Assembly (NCBI GenBank): GCA_004794785.1
Contig: SJOL01004118.1
Span: 338,113-402,112, forward strand
Source of the DNA: Opisthorchis felineus
Lineage: Eukaryota; Platyhelminthes; Trematoda; Opisthorchiida; Opisthorchiidae
Reading direction: 5' to 3'
Length of the DNA stretch: 64,000 nucleotides
The notes beneath the pieces were generated by a model. The model made no database searches and was not told where the DNA came from. It saw nothing but the letters and a program-made list of their open reading frames with translations. Within the stretch, counting starts at the first letter, position 1; the number at the start of each line of letters is the position of its first letter. Both the position numbers and the translations under genes were made by a program. This document shows, piece by piece, positions 26,852-39,223 of the stretch.

Positions 26852-26882
26852 GTTCCGTCACCAATCGAGGTGACATCATCAG
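26852..26882 (-). ncRNA. Hammerhead-like core, family H2 (minus strand)
   Basis: On the minus strand CTGATGA (26876-26882) is followed by T, then a perfect six-pair stem II, GTCACC (26869-26874) with GGTGAC (26857-26862) around CTCGATTG-like loop bases, then GGAAC (26852-26856) in place of GAAAC, and GTTTGCG. The last stem base differs from the copy at 17642 (C here, T there) yet still pairs with G, a wobble-consistent change. The GAAAC substitution probably inactivates this copy. Confidence 0.45.
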
Positions 26883-27105
26883 TGATATCAGGTGACTTTT
26901 CCCAGCTGCGCACAGTCACTTGCACCGACGCGGCCTATTCATTCGACGTTCATTTCGGATACACGCGGCGAAGCTGCTCAGTAGGGCCCCCACAACCTAC
27001 ATAACCATAGCGATTTTTCCAAAAATATCAACTCACCCATTGTGCATTTCTCCTGCATCACTGCCACCGGTAATCCTTTTCGCACTCTACAATCTATAGT
27101 AGCAG

Positions 27106-27136
27106 TTTCCCACGGGGGGATCCCCCGTATGGGAAA
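27106..27136. repeat. Strong GC-rich hairpin
   Basis: TTTCCC-ACGGGGG (27106-27118) can pair with CCCCCGT (27122-27128) and GGGAAA (27131-27136), leaving a three-base loop GAT and a two-base bulge AT. The thirteen pairs stand out from the AT-leaning surroundings. The flank (gacgtttcggagggagtaat, gggtgcttgaaaccctggag) reads like part of a dispersed repeat, but I found no second copy in the window. Confidence 0.6.
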
Positions 27137-27189
27137 TCTCGACGTTTCGGAGGGAGTAATGGGTGCTTGAAACCCTGGAGAAGCCAACT

Positions 27190-30100
27190 GTTCAAATACT
27201 TATTAGTGATTCGATTCACCTGATGATCTCGTTCTATTCTCTTTCTGTTTTTTATCCGTGCTATCTGTGGGCCATCGGAGAGTGTGGTAGCACTGTTTTT
27301 TGGCTAATGAATGAACTTCTGTACGGATGAAAGGTCAATGGACTAAGAAGATAACGACTCGCCCTTGGTGTACTTATGGCAACCGTCTTATCTTTATTCC
27401 CGGCAGACGTCACAAGGTGTTGTATATGCGTATGCATTAAGTTCCAGCATGTTTATCGGACCACGTCAAAATTCCTGAAAAGGCCAACACCGTTCCTGAT
27501 AGGTTCGGTGAAAGTAACCCCACATCATTAATTTTTCCATGACTTGTCCTACTACACTCTGCCATGGTAACTGCTTGGCTAGCCCGCCGTGAAGGAAAAT
27601 CAGCTCTCACTCGACCCTTGTCCCCAGGCGTTCACCCGCTGGTCATCATTATGCTGGTCATCAGGTTAGAAGTTTAGAAAGTGGTGGAAAACTTGACACC
27701 GGCAGCCAAAGACTTACGGGATCGTAAATTGATTTGGACATTATCGTCACCGTAAGCTGCAGGAAGTACAGGGGTGACGTAACATCATTTCCAACATGCC
27801 TTGCCGTGGCTTTAGTTGAGAGCACAGCTCCTAAGTGATAAAATCGAGAAATTTAGTCCAACGTACACATACCCTGTAACAAGTAAGCAGAATGGGGCAT
27901 TTATATATTGCCTTTATTCATACAGACGAAAATTTGGAAGACTGCATTTTGACCTTGTCGCTGAACAAAGAGAAATTACGAGATCACCTGAGACTTAAAA
28001 GTGCATTGTTGTGTCGTTTCGGACACACTCCTGTGATCCCTGAAACACTCTAGGAAACTGTCCCAGGCTCCCAATGAGCCGACGTGCCCTTCAAAATGAT
28101 AAAAGTGGTTATTGTCTGATTGAGATCAATTCTCCTCCTTGTAAGGCACCAAAAAATCGCAATACTGACCTCCCCTCGTCTATCCAACGGCGGTATTTGT
28201 AGTATCTGCAAGATTTTGTTCCCGTGGTTAAATTTCAGTAGCACGTAGTGTGACTGATCATTCCTGATCAATCAGAAAGCCGTAAGTTTCGAAATATTAT
28301 GAGATCGACCGATCTATGACATTCTACTGTCGATCGTTTCTGCATTCTTATTTGGCTAACTTGTTGAACCACGTCAGAAGCAGTTTGGTCTCCCGCGGTT
28401 CACCGTTCCATCTAACTCATTGATGAACTCGAATGACCACTTGGATCTGTGTGGCAATGGATCACGTCGAGATCAATCATGCTAGTCGTAATCAAGTCAA
28501 CACAGTGTGCCATCCCTAAATTTCTGATGTACGGACTGATGCTACCATTGCTGTTTTGAAGTTAATTGCGTGCATCAACTAGCTCGTATCCCCCCCTTTC
28601 ATACCATTTTGTGCAAACAGAACCGGTTCTTCGACCCAATAAAAAGTCCTTAGTTTCTGGTTATGATTTCTTCGATGATGTGGTGTTGGCAATGTATGGA
28701 ACCGACAACTACATCTACCAGAGTTTCCTGTCATCAAATTTTTGTTAACATCCATTTTCGTTTTTAAGGAGGCATGTTACTCACTACTGACTGTGGCTTC
28801 AAAAAGTAAGACAAATTAGTTTACATTGATATCTCTATGGGTTACTGAGCGTCATGGGCAGAACCCGACCACATATAAACTATCACAGCATTCAGCGTTC
28901 CGAGGAATTCTGGTAGTCTTCCACTTTCAGAGAACTTTCAAATTACGAATATTTTTTTTCGAAATTTACAGTCTGATACTTCTTTTCCACTTGAGTTTGA
29001 AGATTGAAGATACGAGTGGTACACAGGCTTGCTTAATACTATCCATCGGCAATACCGACAGTGAACTGATGTCACTCGGCTTTATCGATCACCAGAACAC
29101 CTCTCATTTGGACTGCATAAAAGATCTAGTTTCTCACATGTCAAAAACACTTTTCCACGATCCTCTTTGAATGTTATGTCGTAGGTGCGACTGATGAACG
29201 ATGCTCACGGCGCTACTGTATAATTTTAGGCACAAATCAATTGCACCGATGCAGACACACCAGCTGAGATGCTAAAGCATGTTTGCTGAAACGTTCGTTG
29301 ATAGTTGACCGACCAGGCAAGTTGGTTCAAAACGATAGGCCCCCTTTTGTTAATCGCTCCGGACTCACTCTATCCCTGATGCAAATGTGGTCAAAAATAA
29401 GCCAACATATTTCTACTAAGTGTGGATCGTGTTCTAGCGAATCGGTTGTCAGACACCTGGTTATATGCAAACGGCCTGAGGGTCATGTGCCCGATCTTCC
29501 GCGTCCACACCTGATGTATCCCAAAAAAGGGCCCATGCATGTTATGGTTGGGATTTCCGGGATCCGGTTATATCTTTTCCAGTCTGCTCCTCTTCCAAAA
29601 CGCAGTTTCTTTGAACTATCACAGTAACTAATCCAACATGCTCCGAATGTATGATTTGGGCGAAAAAAGAAATTCCATTCCTACATACCTCTGATCATTA
29701 CCATCATGGTTTCCTACGTGACCGACCAAATTTCCTACTGAGTTGTGCTTTTCCAGCTATATATTTACAGGCAGGACACTTGACCTCGCTACGGAGTGTA
29801 GCTGACCAGCAGGACTCATACAATGTGAGACGCACTAGCCGAAGAATCTGGCAGCAGAGAGGGGTCGTATATCGGAGGAAATTCGAGTAATAAACCGTGG
29901 GAAAGGCACGCAGGAAACTGCGTTGTATTGGAGAAAACCCGTTACACAAAGACGGTTGTAAGCAAAAGGGAGAACCAAAGGTATAATACTAAGCGTAAAA
30001 TGTGATATTTCTATTCCCAATTTAATCAAATTTAAAAACAACTGATAGAAGTGTTTCGCCCAAATTTCCTGCAATTCACAAAATTATGTGGGGCTTTCAG

Positions 30101-31030
30101 AAGTTGTTTGTACTGATTGAAGACCGTTTTCTTTTAGCTCACTAGTTTCATTTAACTTGCTCATAGCCTAAAAACAGTTGGCTTTCCTTCCGGCTACATT
30201 GTGCAGCAGGGCACTGTAGAAATAACTTGGACTAGTCTGCACTGAAACAAAGGAACGCAAACCAAGTGGCTCGGATTTAGAACAAACCAGCTGGTCAATA
30301 TCTCCAAAATTCGACTAATACGAATCATGTCAGGAAACCAACAAAGCATTCGGACAATCGTGATTGGTGTGATCTGAACAGCCATTATCGAAAACATGTG
30401 CATCAATCTGAAACAAACTGACGATATTCATAACACCATTTAGGTATCAGTGATCTTGCTACGATTGGACGAGCGCCAAGTACTACATATAAACAGTCCA
30501 GTAAATAAGACGAGGACGCATGATCAAGCACTGAAATCTCTAACAATGTCACGTGTGCTGTCGATATGTTGTTTCCTCCGACTTTCAGTTAACTTGTTAC
30601 AAAGGAGCTAAGCAGTTTACAACAAAGAAACCAGGCTTGCACGAGTTTCCATGCTACTTCCACAGTAAGGCGTGTCACATTGTGGTAAGACTGGCAATAT
30701 TCCTAAATCGTTCGAAATGGTGATTCAGCTACGTAGACTAACAGCGGCATTAGATCAGTGGTATGTTGAGCTTAGAAGTGTTGAAAAAAGATCACGAACA
30801 AAGATTTATTCATTCAGCTATGGCCTTATGTCCTGATATTGTGGACTTACCCGAAAACATCAGGGACTATAGTAAAATATTTAGGAGTTCTTTCACCAAC
30901 CTGAATACAGGCTTCAGGATGACACAAGGAATCCGGAAAATGGACGGAAAGTATTGGTTCTTTCTGATGATTAGCCACCAAATTCGTTTTTGTCCTGAGT
31001 CGACAAACATTTGGTCAAAATCTGGGCAAG
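27190..31030. other. No assignable gene
   Basis: ORFs of 108-114 codons (28826-29170, 29283-29627, 30763-31089, all plus) have no family resemblance that I can name and no consistent flanking splice sites. I saw nothing else. Confidence 0.45.
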
Positions 31031-31045
31031 GAGAACCGCACAAAC

Positions 31046-31071
31046 GTTTCAGTCCTAATAGGCGTCATCGG
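31046..31071 (-). ncRNA. Eroded hammerhead-like core, family H2
   Basis: On the minus strand CCGATGA (31065-31071) is followed by CGCCTATTAGGACT and GAAAC (31046-31050), then GTTTGTG. The GAAACGTTTG wording and spacing match family H2. CTGATGA is mutated at one base and stem II is partly lost (only CC with GG clearly pairs). It is a remnant only. Confidence 0.35.
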
Positions 31072-31539
31072 CATTGCACATCTAACTAAAGCCCAGAGGG
31101 TTCGTAACCCACAGCCTTCTGGACCAGCTTTCAGAGACCGATGGCCACCAGATCCTCAAAAGTACACGTTAATATCCCGTAAATTGGCACCGAATCGCTC
31201 TTTGATTAATGAGCTAGACTCTGTCATCTAAGATGCGGTCAAGATGCGTTCATGATTCCCATTGAGGGTGTTCCCCGGCTTTTCAGCTTAGGTTCAACAT
31301 GCGTGGCAGAGACCGCGGAATCTACTTAATGCTTACCTACGATTTCTGAATAGTAGTTCACACAGCCGAAAGCAGAGCTTCTAAGCTATTGACTGCACTG
31401 TAACTCATCGCTCTCTGACCAGCCATTTCTTTTGGCAACGTGGCGAAGCAAAATTTGGTTGCAGGTGGTTACAGGATTTGTAGATTCACGTTTACATCAC
31501 TCTCGTTTGAACAGTCGGCCGTCGGACGAGCCAGCCACA

Positions 31540-31810
31540 TCACTGAAGCGTGAACATGTTCACCTGTTCAGATGTGAAAACTCAGACGCGTCCAGCATGC
31601 GTTGGCGGACTGGTGGTAACACGCTTGACTCACATGTCCGGAGTTCAAACCAGAACACGGACAGGGATATGCAATACTGATGAACTATAATAAAAGTGAA
31701 ACTCGAGTCCAGTGCTTCCCCCGTTTGATGCGGACTCACCAGAATAAGTGCGCCAGTACACGGGGCTGACTGCCCAAAATGAGAGTGATGTGAACGTAAC
31801 CTCAGCAAAA
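31540..31810 (+). repeat. Family T: tRNA-headed SINE-like repeat with hammerhead
   Basis: A tRNA-like head has an A-box-like segment (tggcggactggtggtaacac, 31603-31622) and a B-box-like segment (gagttcaaacc, 31641-31651), the layout of an RNA polymerase III internal promoter. A minimal hammerhead core follows (31677-31709), then a tail beginning cagtgcttcccccg and ending gagagtgatgtgaac. The tail recurs inverted at 39625-39740 and, diverged, at 57685-57800. A short reverse piece of the tail lies just upstream at about 31485-31530. Schistosome genomes carry SINE-like repeats with a Pol III promoter and a hammerhead; this family has the same plan, though I cannot show common ancestry. Confidence 0.65.
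31677..31709 (+). ncRNA. Minimal hammerhead ribozyme-like core, family T
   Basis: CTGATGA (31677-31683), stem II ACT/AGT (31684-31686 with 31695-31697, loop ATAATAAA), GAAAC (31698-31702), TCGA and the cleavage triplet GTC (31707-31709). Stem III is the very short A-T, C-G form closed by TCGA, which is characteristic of the minimal hammerheads in schistosome and retrozyme-type repeats. Every catalytic base is present. Helix I between 31671-31676 and 31710-31715 pairs at four of six positions. Stem II is short and AT-rich, so activity may depend on dimerisation, as for other minimal hammerheads. Confidence 0.6.
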
Positions 31811-33124
31811 GTTAGTGTTTGTTAATTCATTTAGCCCAGGCTTCATAACCAGGTGGTTATACAGGAACACAAGCTGTCCTTCAAATCCGATGTTCCTTTC
31901 CGCAGAGGATGAGATATCTCTGGTTAACACTTCCGAATGATTTGCTTCTAGGCACCAAACTGACGCATAAAAATTGTTCACTGAACACTGAACCAGTTAT
32001 TGTCTTCGTAACAGAATGGTAAGCAAGACCAGTTTCTTCACCCTGGTTATTTGGAAAAGGTCCATCCAATGGTACAAAATAGGCGATTTCTGCATAAGGT
32101 AACACCGAGTATAACGATGCATACCACGGATGGGTGCTCTAAGATAGAGCTTCAAGACCATCAGTTTGCCTGCTTTTCCCACGACCATTCGACGTGAAGG
32201 GTTCGATGGATATAATGTTTTGTATAGACTGGTGTTTGTGCTTCCGATCAAAAAACATTATTTTTCATGGTCCGTTCACAACACTGTTGTCGTAATGGCG
32301 GTAGCTGTTTAAATCGGTTATCAAGTCCGAAATCCCCTGTGCGCTTAAAGGTGAACTAGTTGAATTCAGCCTCCGGATGGTGTCAACGCTCTATATCATA
32401 AATAAGAAATACAGGCCGTGTATGATATTTCTCGAGACCGATTACAGTTAACGACTGTGGTGGCAGCATCAACTGTAATGTAGAGGTTACATCTGAAATC
32501 TCATCAAGAAAGTTCATCCCTGGGTGTTAGAATTAACACTCTGTCTCCGATAGCCAGGAGTTTTCTAATTGACCGAAGGTGAACGAAATCTCTTCGAGTT
32601 TTGTGTCTTTTGAAATTTACCTCTTCACAGACAACCCGTAGTTCACACTTTTATATTTACTGGTAGCTAATTTTAGAACACCTTGAATGAGACTTTCAAT
32701 ACTTATGGTGCAGACAAGGTAACAGACACCAGAAGGTTTGAGCTGAACTCATAAATGTACACTCACAGGATATTAGCTCTGAAATCCGGCATGTCAAGCA
32801 GGTACCTGATGGTTCAAGTGCAGAATTTTGACGTAAAATGATTCCACTAGCAAAGTTTCTTTTTGGTGACCAGTGTATTCCGGGTTCTATCTTTGAAAGC
32901 AGTTTTTTGCGTTTGGTATCCAGAATGTACACTAGGGCTTCTCATTCAAGGTTTTCCAACGCCCACTTATTTTTTCATCAACTTAAACGAATGTCACTTA
33001 GATAGCTGCGTGATACCAACTTCTGGTCCTTTTTGCTGGTCACGATTGTGGCTCACTAGTAGAACTGTCAGATTTCATTCCTTATCTTCATGCAGGTGCC
33101 CACTGAATCAACCGTAGGTTGAAA

Positions 33125-33205
33125 GAGCGACATGTGAAGTCAGATTAGCAGGAAATATTGTCCGTCTCGTAAGCATAAGTTTTCCGGTTCGATTCTTGGT
33201 TCTCG
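33125..33205 (+). repeat. tRNA-derived remnant (Thr-like) or SINE head
   Basis: The segment gattagcaggaaatattgtc, cgtctcgtaagcataag and ttttccggttcgattcttgg has a good B-box (GGTTCGATTCT, 33186-33196) and an anticodon-arm-like piece with CTCGTAA, as in threonine tRNAs with anticodon CGT. The D-arm is poor and the T-stem has a mismatch. No acceptor stem pairs, so I call it a derived remnant and not a working tRNA gene. Confidence 0.35.
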
Positions 33206-33209
33206 TTTC

Positions 33210-36200
33210 TATCTTTCCAGTTGCATCCAGTCCTCTCTGGTTATCCTTCAGAATCAGTGCTGTGGGACTTCATATTCGTATTTTTGGTCAGATTATCACA
33301 CTGGTTACCATTTAGTAAACTCGGTGCGCGGTACCGTTCAGCTTCATTGAAGAATATTCGCACAGACAAGGCCGTAGCCCTGAGCAGATAGGGCCTAGAT
33401 GTGGCGCACCCAAACATGGCCACTTAAACACTTTGGGTTTTATATTAATCATAGATTTGTGAACTTCGAAATTCCCAAGGTGATGTTTGTCCCCGTCATA
33501 TTCACTTTTCAATCTCAATAGAGTTACTGTTATTTCTTTGACAGTTTAAAACCTAGTGGTTTTACATCCGAGAGTATCCGTTTACATTTTCACACCAATT
33601 TTTGCTCCAAGTTTAGAAGCACACGCTGGTAGACAAATTTCTGCCGTCTCTTTCCGTATCCATGATTTTGGGAGACTGATGACCGTGACCGAAAATTCAT
33701 CTAATATACCAGTTATCATCCACATTTTCTGTGACAAACAGTGATTGCCAACTTACTGACAAATTCAAGCAGGCTGTATGGTTGCACACTCCTTCGATGT
33801 TTTTGACACTGGTGTAATTTGTGCGAGCTGCACTGGAATTCCATGCATCTTGTTTGTCCTAGCAACTGCACATCGTGATTAGTAGTTTTGGCATGAGTTA
33901 ATCAATAGCTTATTGATTTTCTGGGTGACCTAATTAGATGCATCGACCAGGCAAGCACACATGCAGTCTTACATGAATTTATTCGAGCAATTGGTCAACT
34001 GAAAGGTGATTTAAGGGATCAGTAAGCCGAGAGTGAATTTCTTTTGGAAAGTCGAGTATGCAACAGGACGCTCGATAAGTAAATCGAAACTCAGCTCGTT
34101 GGTAATGAATATAAATCTGACTAGATACCTTTATATCTGAACACGGTTTCTTCCGTCTTTTTACTGACCCAAGATGATCCACTGCAGTAAATTACTTCGT
34201 TTCGAACTCCTAGGAATCGTGGCTTTTCCCGTACGAGTGGATGAAATCAAACAAAGGATCGAAGGGAATCCTTCAACTCATTCTTTGGCTAAAGATTACG
34301 GAGTAAAATTTATTCTTGCAACTGCTTTCCTTTGAAAAGACTATCCCGAATGTTCACCTTTCAGATATTCCGAAGGATTATGTAAAAGTAATCCCCTGGC
34401 CGGCGTTCCCATATTGTTATGCATACGTGTGGCTGTGTTGGATAACTCAATACATGTACTATTCTACGTCTCCTGTTAGATGGATGGCGAAAAGTGAACA
34501 GTTTTTGGCGCGCACTGTTCGCCAACTCTTTTCGACTGCCGATTGTCACTGACGGCTCCAAGTAAACATCTGGTAGATCCATTTCTGAAAAAAAAATCCC
34601 GTTGCCATTCACCCTGAAAAGAGATATTCTGGAACTCATATCGAAGGCATTTGTCTTTTTCACAACAACCACCAGCGCTGAACAACATTTCGTTTAGAAC
34701 AACCTTCAAAATATGCCAAAGCATTGAATGGAAGTTTGCATTGTACTAGTTGGAGCAAATTGTTCTTAAACTTCTCGACAGGATCATAAAAAGAGGTGGT
34801 CCTATATTTTTCGCGCTTGCTTTTCAATCTTTCTCCTTGCGTACATGAGGACCTTTGTAAAGCATGCAATTAACTCATGAATCCATCTTCTGAGCATATT
34901 TATCCGTTAATGACCAAACGTTATACCACTCAGTCAGCTAGTTCTGTGGAGTGTTACTGACAACGATGATGCTTCACGTGTAAATTTGCTATCAGCTTTT
35001 AACTTCGAGTACGAAATACTTTAATCGATTTTTAATCCGCAATCATCAGCTTGGTAAAGAAGCAAGGGATGGCGGTCAAGCGACACAACTTTTCCACATA
35101 ACGATCCGTTTAAAAGTCAGTTAGCACGGTGGCATACAAAAGAGCGAATAACTGTCAGAACGGAAAGGTGACGATGCCCATGACAATGGCCTAGAAATAC
35201 TGCGTGACGGGTTCACCGGCTAACATGACCCAACAATATTCAGCTGATGAAGAACGGAAGAATTAGATAAAAAGCATCGACTGAGTAAACAAACAAACCG
35301 ATGGCTTGGAAGAATGCAATTCTGATGCAATGCATACCGATTAATCAGCTTGATTATCTGTACACCCCCCCTTAACTCAGTTCAGACCACATCTGAATCT
35401 GCGACTATATCCTCACTCGGCCTGTTTGTTTTGGCCAGATCTCCCGCCATTTCAACCTGATTGTTGGTTACGGCATCGGTGAGTCCAGTCTGCGTAGAGT
35501 AGTGCTCGAAGTTAGGCAGGGAATTTTAACGGTTTTTTACACGTTGACGTTTACACGTTGTTTTGGGCGCGCTTGCGTCCTGGCGTCGTACAGATGTTAC
35601 AAGTGCGACCCACGAACGGTGTAGAGGGACCACCTATAAGAATATTGTTACAAGCAGACAGAATACACTTGGCTGCTTTTACCCGTGTGTAGAACTGCAC
35701 TGATCATCTCGAAGCAGATTGATGCGCTTCTTGTAATGCCAACTTACTCACTTTCACCCGACTATACATCTACCAGACACTACAGACAAGTAAAGACGAA
35801 ACAAACTTAGTAGGGGTTGGTGTCAAGTGGTTTGCACTCATCAGAAAAAAGAATTTAACAAATGACAGCATTTGATCTCTTCAGATCTGGGGTCAATCAT
35901 TCGCCGCGGCATGAACGCTCCAAATTCCCGTTGGAGTCAATTCCTTCACGGTCTATTCTACAATAAACGAATAAGCACAAAATGTCACAGTGGATCGCTT
36001 AAAGTATGTGGTCCTGTGGGCGGTGATCAACATTCGTTGTATTCCTGTCGACTGCGTATCGTAGTGAAATGAGGAAATCAACGAGCATTATCGTAATCTT
36101 CTAAGCCGTAAAACAAATGCAGCAAAATGCCGGTCTCAACATCGTAGTCCGACGTGAAGTTATGTTAGTGTCGCTTCAAATGCACGTATACACATTCTTT
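33210..36200. other. No assignable gene
   Basis: AT-leaning sequence with short ORFs only (maximum 103 codons, 34361-34672 minus). I saw no repeat, RNA gene or motif. 31815-33120 is likewise empty. Confidence 0.45.
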
Positions 36201-36286
36201 GTAACAAATGGTCTCTCCCTAATGACCTATCCCCTGGGCATGAATCTTCCAGTTCCTTCAGTTTGCGGGATAAACTACTCATAAAA

Positions 36287-36311
36287 TCTCCCAAAAAAGC
36301 CTTTTGGGAGA
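36287..36311. repeat. Perfect 10-bp hairpin inside a larger snapback
   Basis: TCTCCCAAAA (36287-36296) pairs perfectly with TTTTGGGAGA (36302-36311) around AAGCC. Further out, tggtctctccc (36208-36218) can pair with gggagagagacca (36306-36318) with a two-base excess, so the right arm has two possible partners. Function unknown. Confidence 0.6.
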
Positions 36312-36794
36312 GAGACCACGACATCGCTATTCGGTAACCTCATAGAGGCAGGCCAACTCTCCTAGAGTAAGACAGCTACTACACTGTCCAGGTCGATTCC
36401 TTTTCTAGACACGCTTTCTTGAGGCTGTGCAGATACTTTATCGGCTACAATGGAAACGAATTATCTGTCCGAGGCATCAGATAATTCAGTCAACCAAGTA
36501 ACGGCAGGGATGGTCACAAGCGCCCAAATTTAATCCAGTGTTGGAAGATTATTAGAATCCTGTTCCAAGTGTCCCACAAAGTTCACGTGACGGCTTGCAA
36601 TAGAGTACACTCTAAGCTCTCTTTCACTTACAAGCCTAAACAGGTAAATCAGATGCCAGTTCTTGATGCATTGTTAGCTAGAAGATAGGAACGCCATGTG
36701 CGAAGAAACGTGCCACAGGAACTCTTGCTTTAGTGCAGAGCAATTAGTGTTTGTAGGGAAGCCGATCCTTGGTAATGTGAGGAGATTTGAGATC

Positions 36795-37160
36795 TCGAAT
36801 GTACGGTGAAAAGCCGAGAAACGCTGTACATCCGATTCATCCACATTTGGAATCCTCAGCAGTACAAATCTCACTCCGGGGAGTTTTGAACCCAGGAATT
36901 TTCGGCTAGTAGTGTGAACACTTAGCCTTTCGGCCACGATCGGCTGTTCAGCAATGCGATTGACCCGCATTCGCGGTATATTTCGTCTACGTGAGATTTA
37001 GTCACACTGCTGTTCAGCCGTCCTTCGCTGAAAGGTTAGGTGTTCCAACTACTAGCAGAGTTTGAGGCTCATCGAGGTTCGTGAGATGCGCAACGGTGAT
37101 GATTTCCAGTAAAGATGAAATAGATTCTGGGCTTTTGAGCATAGACTAGCTTCATTTACA
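36795..37160. repeat. Family S: second inverted pair of tRNA-like repeats
   Basis: The reverse half (about 36803-36950) has complement cgtggccgaaaggctaagtg, cactactagccgaaaattcc, gggttcaaaactcc and gtttctcggcttttcacc. The forward half (about 37012-37150) reads ctgttcagccgtccttcgct, gaaaggttaggtgttccaac, tactagcagagtttgaggct, then gattctgggcttttgagcat; its B-box has decayed. The organisation equals the pair at 45825-46195, including the flank after the right end (agcatagact-agcttcattt against agcatagata-actttcact), so both derive from one composite element. Confidence 0.6.
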
Positions 37161-37164
37161 GAAC

Positions 37165-39220
37165 GAAATTTCTGTTGAAATATAATTCCCAAATCTCCTC
37201 ACACTAACAGCAGTCGTATTTATGTGGTGTTCCACAAGCAACCCGAGAAACAATTGTCCGCAGAAGGTTTGCAAAGATGAACCTGCAGTCTGGTTGTAAC
37301 CGCATGCCTCTTGAAGCATCTGTTTCTCTCATACACAGATGTACGTGTTCCAGTTGTTTATCACTCTACTGTTTATCTAGAGTGATGCATCCACCACATA
37401 TTTGTAAACAATGGATTGACGGTTCTCTAGAAACACCAGTCTTGAATGCCATAGGTAGCCCGTCCTGTGTAAATAGATATTGACTGAAAGCACTCATAAC
37501 CGCGAGACTGGATAAAAAGGCGTGCTTTCAAGTCTAGCCAACTTTAGCGTAAGCCTAGCCTGACTAGCTTTCCACTAACGCTTTGAAACCTTTGCATGAG
37601 AAATAGCCAAACCCAACATCGCACGAAATAAAAGATACGATGAAACAGATGTCCAACCACGGCAAATTTAACTCAACATGAGCACTAATCAGAGTGGCGT
37701 GTACTGAAATGAATGTCGGTTTCCAATTTGGTAGGATAGCAATCACGGAGAAGGAAGCAGTGGGTGGTGGGCCAAAAACGCCTCGATTTTTCGTTGTTTT
37801 TGATAAATTCGGAGCCTGCAGATGGCTGAGATTTCAGCCGACTGCAATCTGGACATACAGTATAAAGTTAATTAACTGCCAACTCAACAAGTGGCCGCAA
37901 ATTCAACTTACGCTATTTTCCTCGCCAAACTTTTTGATTCGTTGCGAGCCTCAAGAAACTCTTGAGTAATCGGCTTTGCGGTGGAATGAAGGGAAGCTAA
38001 ATGTGAATCGCAAAAAAACAGAACTGATTGCAATCACCATTCTACGTCTTAGTAACAATACGAGCGATAAACGACTACATAGACTGAGGTTCCTTGCGGA
38101 GACACTGATTATTTGCTTACCCTGTGTTCAGAAAGGTCTTGGTTTTATTGACTGACTAGGTTTAAACTTCCTAAAATGATGGCAAATTCGTTGTAACATG
38201 TCACTCTTGTATCATTTCATGCAGCGGAAGAGAGCGTACTGCATGAATTCCACCTGCAAGTTCTGATGACCTCACTCGGACTGATCACAAAATCATATGT
38301 GGTGTATGATCCGAACAGACAATCACCCTTTGCGTTACGCTTGTAGTCCAAGCGGTAAGCAGAAACACCGGAAATCATAACAACACTATCTTGAGGAAAT
38401 TCTTTCAGCAATCGAAACAAAACTATTAGCGGAGCGTAACGGAAAGACATTTTGTCCCTAGTTGATCTAACAAAAGATACAGAAAACACATTCCATTTTG
38501 TGAGAACTATTGTGAGTTTATTCAGTGAAAACATGCAGCAGTTCTTACCACTGAAGGTAGGCTTTTCAGAAAATAACTAAGATAAGGACATTGAAATTTC
38601 AGGAACCAAGCTGGTCAGTGTAAAATCATGTGGACTGAGAGAAACGTGGATCTCGTACATGTGTATGCACACGATGGAACAAGCGAGTGGTTCACGCTTT
38701 CTGAACTTCAGATTGAACTGTCGGGTCAAGGGTTGCCTGTCGTGTTTGACGCAAACTGCAACAGATAGCTGGTGACCCGATACTATCAGACTGACTTACG
38801 TATAGTGTCACGTTAAGAGGTATAGATTAAGCACGGCTTATATGTTCACAGTCAACACTTCCTTGGATCTCTCATCGAGTGCTTCAGCTGGGATAGTTGC
38901 AGTCCATTTATTTGGTTAACCTTCCTCAGAGTTCTAGACGATGCAGCAAGCAGAAGGAGTTCACTGCAAATGCGTTACCTTGATTGCCCAACATCGTCAA
39001 GTACAGTTCGGGTACTACTGGCAAATACGCCACAAATCCACATAATCCTTGTGGATGAGATACTGTGGAACAATTCCTGATCTCTTCGTAACCGTTGCAC
39101 TTCAAGAGCCGAAATTCCGTACAAAGATGTAAAACAATGCTGCTATCGGTAAATATTGCACCACTAAATTATTTGCAATTGTTTAGTTAAATGTTTTGAA
39201 GTACTGCTAACTAGGATTCG
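37165..39220. other. No assignable gene
   Basis: ORFs at 37694-37969 (plus) and 38217-38534 (minus) are unremarkable. I saw no repeat or RNA feature. Confidence 0.45.
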
Positions 39221-39223
39221 TTT

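Noticed and set aside
33677..33699. CTGATGACCGTGACCGAAAA
   Set aside because: The bases between the two core boxes do not pair, and there is no family context or cleavage triplet.
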